Notes: generated by a model not told the origin, from the sequence alone. Shown: positions 23,752 through 35,700, counted from the first letter of the stretch. The stretch: 64,000 nt of DNA from Mytilus edulis (GCF_963676685.1 NC_092344.1:93154749-93218748), one strand, 5' to 3'. Program-made: numbers and translations.

Positions 23752-24905
23752 GAAGGGCGAAAGATACCAGAGGGACAGTCAAACTCATAGATCGAAAATT
23801 AACTGACCACGCCATTCATAAAAAGGAAAGACAAACAGACAAATAATAGTACACAAGACACAACATAGAAATTTAAAAGCAACACGAACCTCACCAAAAA
23901 TTGGGGGTGACTGATCCCCTGTGCTCCGGAAGGGTAAACAGATTCTGCTCCACATGTGGCACCAGTCGTGTTGCTCATGTTATCACAACCCCGGTAAATA
24001 GTCTGTAAGTCACATTTGTGAAAAGGGAAGGGGATTGTAGTAACGACATAAGGAACATATCCGATATCATCTGTGAAACGGTTATTCCATAACGGTCAAC
24101 CAACTCGTGATGGCGTCCGTGATGGCGTCCGTAAAATCGAATGGATGATCTCAACTTCACCATTTGGAACTCTTGGTTCAATAGCTTCCTTGTGAGCGGT
24201 AATCCTCTATCAAGGAAATCATGATAGAAAATACAAACCCGGGAATATCGTATCAATTGGGATGGAGATATATACTCCGTATGCAGGCGCTGCTGGAATG
24301 TTGCTACAAAGAAATGGTAAATTTACAATTGGGAAGTTGAAATCATCTCTTTTGTTTAAAGTTTTGTTTTCAACCGACCCTCATTGTCAATTTCTAAATG
24401 TTAAGTCAAGATATGAGGCAGACTTATATGTATCTGTTGTATCCTTTATCTGTAGTTCGATGGTTCATAGTCACCAAATTTTGAGTTATGTAGTTAGAGA
24501 ACATCATCCATATAGCAAAAAGTAAAGTTCAAGGATATTGCTAACTTATTATGTTTCTTCATAAGAAGTTCCTGTATGAATTCAGCCTCATAATAGTAAA
24601 GGAATAAGTCGGCAAGAAGAGAAACACAAATGGTTCCCATTGGAATGCCGAGAGTCTCTTGAAAAATACGTCCTCTTAACGTAACAAATATGTTGTCAAT
24701 AAGAAATCATTCATCTTGATATTGTCAGTTTCAGAGAATTGTTATTTTAATCTGATTGATTCTTTGCAAAGTATGATGTATCCCTCCCTAGGGCAAAATA
24801 CTTGTATCTTCGTTAGCTATTCTTTTTTACGAAACAAAGCAAAAACCAACTCTTTCAATTTTTCTTTTAGTTTGGAATGGGGAATACTTGAAGAAAAGGC
24901 CCTGA
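23752..24905 (-). pseudogene. Penelope-like retroelement, copy B (5'-truncated)
   Basis: This is the same element as at 41.9-43.4 kb, in the same orientation. Minus-strand frames give the thumb and C-terminal segments ([33 protein letters not shown]). The RT region is antisense to 24520-24900 and contains several breaks. A 15-bp stretch (GATGGCGTCCGT plus neighbours) is duplicated at 24109-24131. Similarity to copy A stops near 24900, just before motif A, as expected of a 5'-truncated retrocopy. The 3' tail at 23752-24000 matches the tail of copy A. Confidence 0.65.
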
Positions 24906-25269
24906 CATGAGTAATATGAATATGAATTAAGAAAACTAACGGCCTAATTAACAACAAAACAAGTGCTTCAGATGTAAAAAAAAAAGGAAAAAAAAGTACT
25001 TCAAACAAATTGAAGATTGACGTTAAAACTAAGCTTTCGGGCAGATAAACCGGTAGAGGAGCGACTTTTTAGATTGAGACCAGTCAACATTTTTTTTTAT
25101 AGAAAGAATAGTTGGAAATTGTATTACTGTCAACATATAACCACGTATCAATGTTATTCACATTGATTCGAGGTTAATGTAAAACGTATGTGAAAAAACA
25201 ATCCTAAAATCCGGTTTTGGTTACGTCAAAAGTAACACTCAAGAAAAAAAAATACACGTTTTCTGGACT

Positions 25270-25445
25270 GGGTTGCACAATCGTCTATTAAGTTAATAGA
25301 CTATTAACTCCTAATAGACTATTAAATATCTAATTGACTATTAGTTAATAGAGTGAGTTAATAGCATTGCACGAATCACTATTAAGGCTTCTATTAACTA
25401 ATAGACTTTTAAGTGACTATTAAGGTTTAATAGTCAATTAAGTCC
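25270..25445. repeat. Cluster of CTATTAA / TTAATAG boxes at the Harbinger left flank
   Basis: At least ten copies of CTATTAA or its complement TTAATAG lie in about 175 bp, several as back-to-back pairs such as TTAATAGACTATTAA. The sequence stands out from the background. It sits directly upstream of the Myb-like ORF, where transposase or Myb-protein binding sites are expected. Confidence 0.6.
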
Positions 25446-25560
25446 TTCATCATTCCCAGTATTCATTGTAACGTCATGAAGCACGCGAATTTTCGTGAAT
25501 TTCTGCATTTTCACGACGTCGTCACAATTTCCCGTATTTTTTCACGACGTCATTTAAAAT

Positions 25561-25954
25561 ATGGACGCTGAAAAGAAGAAAAGACGCTCAAACTGGGATT
25601 CATCAGAAATTTCATTGCTTAGACAGTTAGTTGAGAAAAATCTATTTACTATAAGGAGCAAATTTTCCAACAGTTTAACAAATAAATCAAAAGTTGAGGT
25701 TTGGAGAGGAATAACGGTACAGATAAATGCACTGGGGTTACATGGTAGGACGGTGGCAGAAGTGAAAGTCAAATGGCAAAACATGCAGTCAAATGCCAAA
25801 AAGACGTATCAAAATGTTAAGAAACACACCCATCAAACCGGCGGAGGACCACCAGCAACACCTATCAACCAGGAAAGTCAAAAAATCATCGAAATGATGA
25901 AAGACACTTCAAGTTTTGTCGGTTTGACAGGAGAAGAAAGTCCCGTGGGCGAAG
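25561..25954 (+). CDS. Harbinger Myb/SANT-like DNA-binding protein, exon 1
   Basis: The frame begins with ATG at 25561 and encodes a basic start (KKKRR), then a trihelical Myb/SANT-like domain with the regularly spaced tryptophans W14, W49 and W73 (WDSSEISLLRQLVEKN; VWRGITVQIN; VKVKWQNMQSNAKK). A Pro/Gly-rich linker follows. In Harbinger elements the companion Myb-like protein binds the transposon ends and brings the transposase into the nucleus. The exon probably ends at 25954 before GTACTT. If it is not spliced, the frame stops at 25977. Confidence 0.7.
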
Positions 25955-26202
25955 GTACTTTGATATTTTATCTGTGAATAATATTTAAAAGATTGATATT
26001 TCAATTTCAAGCTTATAGTTTATTCCACATTATCCTTTTGAATACGGTCAACTTCATCTTAAAATATGTATAGCCGTAGACATTTAACATTTCACGTAGT
26101 AAATTTGTCAAAAATATTAGCAGTAAAACGGCTTTTTAATCACAAGATCTTTTTGAAAAATACTTTGAACTTAATCAAGAGTTAGAAATTATATATTATA
26201 AT

Positions 26203-26224
26203 GTAACGGTACCCAAATTGCACC
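26203..26224 (+). repeat. Solo terminal repeat related to the 30.15-kb MITE
   Basis: GTAACGGTACCCAAATTGCA matches the terminal repeat of the 30.15-kb element even better than that element's own left end does. No partner was found within 500 bp. Confidence 0.4.
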
Positions 26225-26780
26225 TTGACTTTTTGTGAATGTCGCATGGTGGCGTTTTCGTACATTTTTCTTTTCCAGCGAAAGCTTCATCTGTTGCTAC
26301 AAACTATGAACATTAAGTGTATATTTGAATATATCCATCTATTTTATAAGACGTGTATAATGTTAAACAATCAAGTATAATGTATACAAATTGTTTAGCC
26401 TCAAAGAAAACTGATAAGAAATTCTCAGCTGTTTATGATCAAAAAGTGAATACATCTTGTTTCATCCATTTCCTATGTTTGTGGTCAAATTGTGTTGATT
26501 TTCTGATCTAAATATTACTTCCATGGTATAACCAATGTTAATTTTGTCTTATCCTGAACAATTTACACTTCTATGATAAAGGTTAACATGGTTAAAATTG
26601 TATATGATATGCCCACTTAGGGCCATAACTTGGTGCATGCAGAGATTGTATTCAGAAATTTTATTGTCAATAAAATGGGGTTAACCGATCGGAAGCTCAT
26701 TTTGTATGAAACCCTGTCTTGTATACATTGTGTATATATAGTAACGTTTCATTCTATATGTTGTATATTTTAGCATCAGC

Positions 26781-27041
26781 ATGTTAGACAAGGATAAGGA
26801 TCCCTTATTGCCGGTAAATCCACATAAACGACCACTGAAGAGTTTTTCTTGTCCCATTATAGAGAAAAAGATAAAACCAGAAGATGTAGTTGTAAAGCAG
26901 CATGAAGTGTTATGTAAACAGTCAGAATATTATGACTTAAAAAACCAAAAGCTAAAAATTGAAATAGCCATTCTTAGGTCACAGATGGACAAACATGAAT
27001 TGGCTTCCTTAGTATGTGATTTGTTTGGACTTGAACTTTAA
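26781..27041 (+). CDS. Harbinger Myb-like protein, C-terminal exon
   Basis: This frame of 86 residues begins just after an acceptor-like TTTTAG. It is rich in Lys and Glu and ends in a helical or coiled-coil segment (LKNQKLKIEIAILRSQMDKH) and a short hydrophobic end. Such a segment commonly closes the Myb-like Harbinger protein. With the obvious donor at 25954 the phases do not match (an immediate TAG would be read), so there is either a 1-nt defect or a splice site I did not recognise. Confidence 0.5.
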   Translation: MLDKDKDPLLPVNPHKRPLKSFSCPIIEKKIKPEDVVVKQHEVLCKQSEYYDLKNQKLKIEIAILRSQMDKHELASLVCDLFGLEL

Positions 27042-27205
27042 AAGATTTTTGCTCGTGTACGTGTGAGCTTGTGTGTGTTTACGTGTGTGTGTGAGTGTGT
27101 GTTTATATTGGTTAATTTACATGTTTCAATTGTACAACAAAATTTTACTAAAAAATGATGATTTTTTATGATATTTTATTTGAATTTTACTCGCTATGTG
27201 CGTGT

Positions 27206-27684
27206 TTAACCAAAGAATGCTCTGCAAATATGGTCACGTACAGTACGACCTTCCTCTGGACCTCTAAAGGGTATATCTATGCACGAATCATCAACCTCAT
27301 CAGCATCATCCATTGGTTCCTTCAAGTTTATAGCGATGTTGTGGAGCACCGCACATGCCATAATCATAGTGCAAGCCTTTTCTGGGTGAACACGTACTCC
27401 AGAATGTAAACAGTTGAATCTTTTTTTCCACCAGCCGAAAGTCCTTTCAATACAACATCTGGTCTTAGTATGTGCTCTATTAAACCTTTCATGGCAATCC
27501 TCTGTCGGTCTCATGAACGGTGTCATCAAAAAGCTTTTGCATCCATAACCGCTATCACCTAAGACAATTCCATCCTCAACACGCTTATGCGTTAACTCCA
27601 GATGTTCTAGAATTTTCGAGCATCTTAAGATGTGGCTGTCATGCACACTGCCTGGCCATCTGGCTACCAGATTTGTGAAACGAC
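27206..27684 (-). CDS. HARBI1-like transposase, C-terminal DDE exon
   Basis: On the minus strand, CTCTTTCAG at 27685-27693 is followed by RFTNLVARWPGSVHDSHI, then LGDSGYGCKSFL with the second catalytic Asp and CCIERTFGWWKKRF with the catalytic Glu. LHNIA and an acidic tail close the protein before TAA at 27206. This is the DDE_Tnp_4 fold of PIF/Harbinger transposases. The frame is uninterrupted over about 158 codons. Confidence 0.85.
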
Positions 27685-28494
27685 CTGAAAGAGTTTTTGT
27701 TTGCTATGGATTTTTGTTGGTTAATTCTTAAAATAAGTGCACCCGATCCCGATCATTATTTTAAACTTATAAAAAATAAGCTCGAGATCTCTTTTCTGCA
27801 AGGTATATTTTCTTATCTTTGATCCTTGAACTTATATAAAATGCATTAAGCTCATAAACCGTATTTACACAGAAGAAGTTAAAAGGGATTAAAGTAAATA
27901 AGCAGAGAAAAATGCCTCAGGCTATACATGTATACAGGGCTCACATAGAATAGAACAAGGGTTGTATTATTGTTCTTCATCTTCGTCAAATACAAGAAAC
28001 TATTGTATCTGTGTAAAATGACCAACAAAATAATCCGAAACGGTACTGCTGCATGAATTTTTTTTTATATACACTTACTAGATCAAGCAGGCAACAATTA
28101 CCAAAAAGAAATGAATGCATTTTTGCAATATTGTACGATAACCTTAGCTCGCGTCACTTGGTTAAGTGGACATTTATAAAGAGATAAATGGGTTAACTGT
28201 GCCATGTTACATATTTGTTTTTCGTTCATTTTTTACGGTTTGGGCTTTGCTCATTGTTGAATGCTGTACAGTGATCTACATGTACCGTTGTTTATTTCCG
28301 TGTCATTTTGTCTCTTGTTTAGAGTTGTCTCGTTCGAAATCATACCACATCTTCTTTTTATACATTATAAGGTATTACACATTTTTTTACACGCTATCCA
28401 TGGAAAAAAATTCTTCTTTAATATGAGCATAGAACGAATACTTTATATCACAGACAATAAACGTGGATACAAAAATAAACTGTTATCACAGAGA

Positions 28495-28982
28495 TATGTC
28501 TCGCCTTTTTGTAATTTTGATAATGCAAATGTTGAAATTAAAATAGCATTAATACTTCAACATGTAAGTTTTGCAAAAAATTAAAAGTCGATGAACAATG
28601 ACTGAAGGTACATGGCTAAACAATCTCCATGGAATGAGATGTGCCAATGCTGATACAACTGCATACCAAATATCATTGACCTACCACTATTAGTTCCCCA
28701 TAAGTTGACCTAATCACAAACTAATACATGTAATCTATGAAAAGATTCAAAGTCAATAGACCTTGACTAAGGGGGAGGGGCAAAACAATATCCATGGTAA
28801 TGAGATGTTACCAATGCTAATACAACTGCATACCAAATATCATTGACCTACCACTAGTGGTTCATCATGAACAAGACCTAATCACAAACTAATACATTGT
28901 TGACGCCGTCGCCGCCGTTGCCGACGCCGGAAACAGCATACCTATGTCTCGCTTTTTGACTCCGTCAAGGCGAGACAAAAAA
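28495..28982. mobile_element. Repeat with TGTCTCGCC / GGCGAGACA ends
   Basis: It starts TGTCTCGCCTTTTTG and ends AAGGCGAGACAAAAA. It contains two tandem modules, each with 'gcataccaaatatcattgac' (28662 and 28828). A GACGCCGTCGCCGCC tract near 28903 and a terminal hairpin (GTCTCGC...GCGAGAC) follow. It lies in the Harbinger transposase intron. Confidence 0.65.
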
Positions 28983-30148
28983 ATGAAAACTTAGCAAATT
29001 TGTTAATCACGGATTGCCTGAATGAAAAAAATGTGTTGCATTTCAGTAATTTTAATACGTGTTCGTGGTTGATCGTAAACACGTTTAAATACAATATTTA
29101 TTTATGTTGTCGGAAAATGTAAAAAAAAAAACAATTGTATGTGCTTTACAAACAGGAGGAAAAGTGAGGCTTAGTCGAGTTTTTCTCCTCTTTCGTGACG
29201 AGTAAAAATAATTTTAAAATTTTAAATTTACCAACAATGTACATATATTGCGTTTATCCTGAAATTACTATCAACACTTAAAAATTTAGCTATTAAATCT
29301 AAATCAGTGTTTCTGATTCTCAAAGAAATCGTCATAGTTGAAACACGGTACGTGAAGAGGACCCCAAAAAAAGGTTTGACAAAGTGATTGATATATAACA
29401 ATCTTTTATTCCAGACTGTATAAACTTGTTCAACAAGATTTTTTTTATTCTAAATATGGCAAAATTAAACAGATACTTTCATCATTATGCTCCTGTTTCT
29501 CTTTTTGTCATGCACAGTTTCTGTCCAACGTCCATACAAAGGTTTGGTTAAGGTATTGATATTTAAAATAAACACCCTTTAACCACACACTTATCCTAAA
29601 GGAGGGAGGGGCAAGAGTGACACCAACGACGAAATTTAGAATTGCATATGTATTGCTTTTGCGACATATAAAAATATCACAGGCTCGCCAAAATTCAAAC
29701 CACATATCAAATCACAGAATATAATTAATTCATTTAAATAAACGGAAAGTTGGTAGAAATCTCTGAAAAAGCACAACTGGTAGATTCAGACTTTGAGAGA
29801 CATTTAGTAAATCTATATAATATGATACCTTTTGTTCGAAAAGTAAAATTCGTCACTTTTATTCGCAATTTAAAAAAAAGCTTTACAGAGCTGATGTACT
29901 ATTTATAAGTAATTTGTATTTTATTTAGATTAAAATATATTTTTTATCAAAATTCAAGTGTACGCCCGGCCCGGGCGTTTTGACGTAAACGTAGCTACGC
30001 GCCTGTTTGATTCCCACGTCTCTTCATGAATACATAGGTCCAAAGATTTAGAATCTCGTCGATTTAAATACTAGACTAATTATATAAAGGTCCAATATGT
30101 CGTATAATCACTCATAAAGCATGTCATTACTAAATATACATATCTAAC

Positions 30149-30352
30149 GTAACAGTACCCAACTTGCACCGAGTACCAAAATTCAGTGATTCAGTATTGA
30201 AATAGATATATAAATTGATGTTCCTAATGTATTTAATAAAGATCGATATAGATACTGCCTAGAAATCAAAAAAAAATAACGGAAACTTTTGTCTGGATCA
30301 TAAATAAATGTAGATGAAAATTGTCAAAATAGGTGCAATTTGGGTACGGTTC
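30149..30352. mobile_element. Small MITE beside the Harbinger transposase splice donor
   Basis: GTAACAGTACCCAACTTGCA (30149) and the inverted TGCAATTTGGGTACGGTT (30334) bound about 200 bp without coding capacity. It ends about 15 bp from the transposase exon border. Confidence 0.5.
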
Positions 30353-30371
30353 CGTTCAGTGTTACATTTAC

Positions 30372-30583
30372 CCTCATGGTCACATATAGCCTTAACGTTT
30401 ATACTGTGGTATCCTTTGCGGTTTACAAAGGACGGTTCATCTTGTGAAGGGGCCTGTATCCTCGCATGGGTGCCATCAATGCATCCTATAACTCCAGGAA
30501 ATCCACCATTTTCATAATAACCATTTTTAATTTCTCGCTTTCTGTCTTCTGATGGCCATTTAATGATCTCTACATATTTACTA
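30372..30583 (-). CDS. HARBI1-like transposase, central exon with the first catalytic Asp
   Basis: Minus-strand translation gives [12 protein letters not shown], then [20 protein letters not shown] with the first catalytic Asp (CIDGTH), and [15 protein letters not shown]. The exon ends with GTAAAT at 30371. Splicing to 27684 restores H-E-G-R-F-T-N-L-V-A-R-W in phase, exactly where the family continues. The intron is 2.7 kb, long for a transposon, and is filled by repeats. The 5' limit is approximate: an in-frame TAA lies a few codons upstream of the KYVE segment. The N-terminal helix-turn-helix exon was not found. Confidence 0.78.
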
Positions 30584-30589
30584 CGTATT

Positions 30590-32380
30590 TACTTCAATTT
30601 CATGTAAATATGGTTTATGGTCATGAACGCTGCTTTTTACTAGATAGACACAACAATCCCCGTGTTATTCGACTCGAATCTGACATGTCTGTCCTTGCTC
30701 CTAACTGCGATGTGCTTTGAAAACATAAATTAACTAATTTCAAAGTATTCAAAAGATTCTTCAGTGGTACCAAAAACCGTGACGCAGAAAAATATGATCA
30801 CACAATGATGAAACCGCAGAGTTCATCTTTAAAATAACAGTAAGTTTTTCCCTAAGTTTTATCTTTGTTGGTACTTCATCAAATTCAAAATGAAGTTTTC
30901 AAAGTATACAGTGCTATTCTTGCAAACGAACAAAACATTAATCTATCTTAAAATCCCTTCTCAATGTTACTTCACAAAATGCGACTAATGGTATTTACAC
31001 GCGCAACACAACGGTTGCTTCTCATGAAAAAGGCGGTGTTTGCAATTGTGAATACTTAGTAATATGTATTAAAACTAGAGATGAAGGAATGGAAATAAGT
31101 GCTGTCGTCCGTTCTTGTGTTTTAAAACTGAATTCTCAAAACACGTAAACGATGACAATACCAAATATGAATTTAATTTAAGGATATAATATCAAACCTC
31201 CAAATAGGGAACCACAGAACAACGATGCATTTACACGACGGAAGGTGTATATTGACCTTCCCTGATGAAAAAAAAAGTCACTTTGTACATTTACAAGTGC
31301 AGGTGCAACTGTTGATTGCCGTAATCACTTACACGTATTCATAAAAAATATTTTAACTATAAAGATTGAAGGACTGTCATGATATGTTGACCTCTGTATT
31401 TTGCTTACTCATCAACGTTAAAACATACATTTCTTTCATTGTCTGAATGAAATCGACAAAAGAGCCCCCCATTGCTCAGTGACGACAGTATACAGTTAAC
31501 TCATCAATGTCAAGACAAATACCATAATTACTCTGAACCGGGGTATAGTTTGCTGATGATTAATTTATCTTTTGTTAAGATACCCTTCAGAAAAAATATA
31601 TTTGAGTTAGAGTTGTGTTTTTCTCTCAGGTATGTTCATTCCTTATTTTGATTTTCTTCTGTAAATCCTAAAATTTGTTTTAGAATGTAAAGCAATATTA
31701 GTGTATATGAATATTTGTTTTATCCGTGCTATACAGTTATAGCCACTTTTGTTCCTTCATCCTGTCATAACTTATGTTTCTGCATTATATAAGGTCATTT
31801 TGTTAACGATCTATTTATCTATTAGTTGGAATTTGCTTTGAACTACAAATGCAGCTTGTATCTTGTTTTTTCTTCTTTTTTGTTCGGATTTTTGTGTGTG
31901 TTTATTGTGAGCCTGTTTCTTTTCAACAGATTTTTATATCATTTGTTTTGCTGTAAAACCTGTGTAGCAGTTTCGGGGTAAGGTTGAGCATTCAAATTAT
32001 TTAAAACCTGCCACATTATTTAAGTGTCTGAACCAAGTTAAGTGTCTGTTATTCAATTGTTATCGTTAGTTTCTGTCATATTAGTTTTTTGTTTTGTTTA
32101 TCGTTTCTAGCATGAACTGGGTCGTTGGTTTCTCCTTTAATTTGTTTCATATGCTTCATGCCGGGGCAAAAGCTATTCAGGAACTATTCATATTTCAATA
32201 TTAGAGAATATATTTTCAAAAACTAGAGTAGCAAAAAGAGACGTTTAAATAAGATGTTGAAAGCCATATAAAACAGATTTTTCTGTACTATAAGTGCTTA
32301 CATTTTTACTAATTTTATAACAAATCGTAAGTTACACCTGCTTTTTATCAAAACATCGTTGTCATTATAATGGAATTTTA
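30590..32380. other. Non-coding gap between Harbinger element and MCO gene
   Basis: This could contain the missing first exon of the transposase on the minus strand, but I could not identify it. 32030-32175 is a diverged SINE tail. Confidence 0.4.
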
Positions 32381-32590
32381 TAAGACTGTCATACAAATGT
32401 GAGGTTTAGCTAGCTATAAAACCAGGTTTAATCCACTGTTTTGTACTTACTAAAATGCCTGTACCAAGTCAGGAATGTGACAGTTGTTATCCATTCGTTT
32501 GTTGTGTTTGAGCTTTTGGTTTTGTCATTTTGTTAGGTCTTTCCGTTTTGAATTTCCTCAGAGTACGGTATTTTTTGTTATTCTAACTTT
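32380..32590 (+). repeat. Fragment of the large composite repeat, upstream of MCO exon 1
   Basis: 'aaatgcctgtaccaagtcag', 'gacagttgttatccattcgt' and 'tctttccgttttgaatttcc' are the reverse complement of the middle of the 22.5-23.7 kb repeat family. It ends about 170 bp before the MCO start codon and therefore overlaps the likely promoter or 5' leader region. Confidence 0.6.
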
Positions 32591-32759
32591 TGTGAAACAC
32601 ATTTTATGAAGTTCTTCCAAACCTTAACATAATCTCGTCTTGATACGCATTTGAAAAAAAAACCAGACATTTATTAGGTATCGTGTTAAGGATCTGAACA
32701 ATAACATAAACAAAACCTCTGAATGCATGTTTTTATTACCATTCGAAGGTCTTGGAAAA

Positions 32760-35700
32760 ATGGATGGTTATCATTTAATAAGATTGAAAGTCATCTGTAT
32801 AACATTTGTCAAAATCTGTTGTTTCGATAATGTCATCAAACCAAGTTGTCAGCCTGATGAAGAAATCTGTGAGTTTCATTGGACAGTTGCTTATTTCCAA
32901 ACAATGACAGTTATCCCACCAAACGGAAAAGGCTCAAGATCGCCAGTAGAAAATGTCAATGGCACACTTTATGTTCGGACTAACTGTGGATCACTGGAAA
33001 ATATAAGAGAAGGTATATTATGAACAATTTAAAAATAATATGTACATGTATCTTTATTTTGGCAACTCATTTCAAACAATACAAATGAATACCTTAAACA
33101 CAAAGGGGTCATAACTTAAAATTACAGCAGTGTTTTTAAATTACTTCGAGTTTTAAATCGTAATATGGCTTGTTTATAAGTATATAACAACACTATGAAC
33201 GTCACAACATTGTTGAAAACCGCAATGTTCACAGATCGTAAATTTGAGGTAGGGCCAATTTGTCGGGATTTTTTTTTTTTTCATTCGATAAGATAGGTAA
33301 ATCATGTTTTAAATAGCCCGATAGATGCTAATTATAGTACATGAAAATACGTCACATCATCTATTTTCATACCTTGAACAGGTATTCCTACAAAGACAAG
33401 GCCAAGACTATTGATTTTTTAATATTGATTTTATTTTATTATTAACATTCTTTATGCAAGGTACTATTCCACGTAACTTGTCAAGGAGCCAAATAATACC
33501 GAACAAATTCAAATCGTGTTTTTCTCATTTTGAATATATGTATATCTGTATTTGTCCTGGGCTTTTAAGGTTTTATCGTCTATAAGATCAGATAATACAT
33601 GTATATATTTTAACCGGAGACCATCTTACATCAGTTGTCATAGATCACCCTGTGTTACTAACACATATTATATTGACTGTCTTTTCCGGCATTTTAAAAA
33701 ATCGGTTCTTCGTTGTGATACAGATGCAACTGCTTCTTGATGTTTAACCTACAATCACGAGTTGTAGTGTAATTGATTTGTTCTGTTGTGTTGTTTTATT
33801 TTCTGATGACTTAGGTACCGATGTAAGGACGGTGGTAAACATTTCAGTACTAGTATCTACACAGTTTATGAATTGGCGACAAAATTGCTGTTGACTGCAT
33901 TTGTTACATATAATACCATGTTCAAAAAAGGTTTCGAAAAATTGTTTGAGTTGTTTTGAAACTTGTATACAATGGCCCTATTTTAAGTTATGTGATTATT
34001 ACACCCTCAACATTTGGGCTTCATTGCTATAGAATCAATTCTCGTGTTATTAGTTATGTACAGGCACCTACATCAGTTTGACGGCAGTTGTTCCTTGAAT
34101 ATATTTAATAAAGTAAACACATGAATAGAAAGTAAGTCAAGAGTATGGACAGTCATAAGAATGCACACAATAAGCGATAAATTATTCTTTTCTTTAATAC
34201 ATGTAAAATGATATACTAGTAAACTATATAGTCTAAATGAACCAGAATGACACTATGAATTGAGCAAACATCCGAAAAAATATTATAAGAAACATTAAAA
34301 TTTAATATAACAACACAAAAAATGCAATTATTCTGAGCGAGATTTGAACCCTTCCTTCAAAATCATCATTCATTAGTAGTTCTGTGCTCTACTGATGGAG
34401 CCAGGGCAATGCTTATTCCCATAATTCTTATTAAGGAGCTATATAGGTACAAATTTGCGATTTTACAATTATTTTTTTTTAAAGTTGTTTTTTATGTAAT
34501 AAGGACACACTAAACTCAATTTCATTTTTGAGGGAAAAAGTAGTATGAATTACAACAGTCATAAAAAACATAACTTTTTTTTTGGTTTGAAATGTCCTTC
34601 TTGGGAGATTCCCTGTTTTTCCCACCTAAAACACCCGAAATTCGGCATATTTGACTTTCATCCTTTTTGAGGGTTAAATTAACTATTGATCACACATATC
34701 ATAATCTATGTAAATCGAGATAATGACCAAAAAGCATTTTTATCTTTTGTTTTTATAGTAAATTTTATTCTGTCGTCACTTTTTGAAATTGGCCCTTCTG
34801 TGAAAAAAAAAATCCCGACAAAATGACCCTACCTCAAATTTTGCGTATTTATTAAAAATGCGTAAGAAGGGCAATCTTAACCCAAAGCAAAATTCTGTTG
34901 GAAGTTGACAATGATGTATTCGGATATGAGTTAATCTATTTTGATTTGAGATAACTTTCATATAAAATTTTTACAAACACATTCATTTCAATTTTGTATA
35001 AAAATGCCTCCAGCAGCAACATGTTGTGCTGAATAACATAAAGATTTTAAGGACAAATATTTGAAATTGCTGAAGGAAACTCGTGAATATTCATTTTCCC
35101 TGTGAACTAGTACAGTTTTATTTAGAAGCCAGCTGAGATCCACACCCGGGTGCGTGATTTTCTCGCTGCGTTGAAGTCCCATTTGTGGCCTTCGGCTGTT
35201 ATTTGCTCTCTAGTCGGGTTGTTGTCTCTTTGACACATTCCCCATTTCCATTCTTAATATTATTGACGGTTTGACAATTTTTATAATTTGACCCTATGAG
35301 TTAAACAATAATAACGGAAATTTGGCATGCCCCTTTCCAATAAAGGGACTATGATGACAGGTCAAATCGGAACAATTCTGCTTTAATACACTTTATTTAA
35401 GAATTGAATGCTTCTTTTTGTAGCTTCATTGGGGTGTAAAAGCGTTGAACGAAGTACATTTTGTTTCTAAAAATGTGCGCACGGTCAACGCTTTTACAGC
35501 CCTATGAAGTTACAAAAAGAAGCATGCAATACTTATAATTACATTTTTTAGCTTTGATCATGAAAAACTCGAATTTTATATTTTTTTTTTTTTTTATTTA
35601 ATTCACCTGTGCACTTTGTTGTGGGACCACGTGTTATCATGAATGATAAGTCTTATTGAGTAATGCAATTGCTTAAGGAATAACACGTGATGTGCAGTTA

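Larger units (their letters stand above)
25260..30590. mobile_element. PIF/Harbinger DNA transposon with two convergent genes
   Basis: A Myb/SANT-like ORF on + (25561-27041) and a HARBI1-type transposase on - (30583 down to 27206) converge, which is the standard two-gene layout of Harbinger elements. The left end may be the CTATTAA-rich block at 25270-25445. A matching right terminal repeat was not found, so the outer borders are uncertain. The transposase intron contains at least two smaller repeats (28495-28982 and about 30149-30352). Confidence 0.7.

Noticed and set aside
24262-24525. 87-residue + frame
   Set aside because: It is antisense to the Penelope-like copy B, whose minus-strand reading matches known RT segments.
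32727-32759. Upstream ATG of MCO exon 1 as the start codon
   Set aside because: In frame, but it adds eleven residues (MFLLPFEGLGK) before a methionine that begins a more typical signal peptide; kept only as an alternative.
34331-34405. Functional tRNA gene
   Set aside because: Box A and box B-like parts exist, but the acceptor and most of the T stem do not pair.
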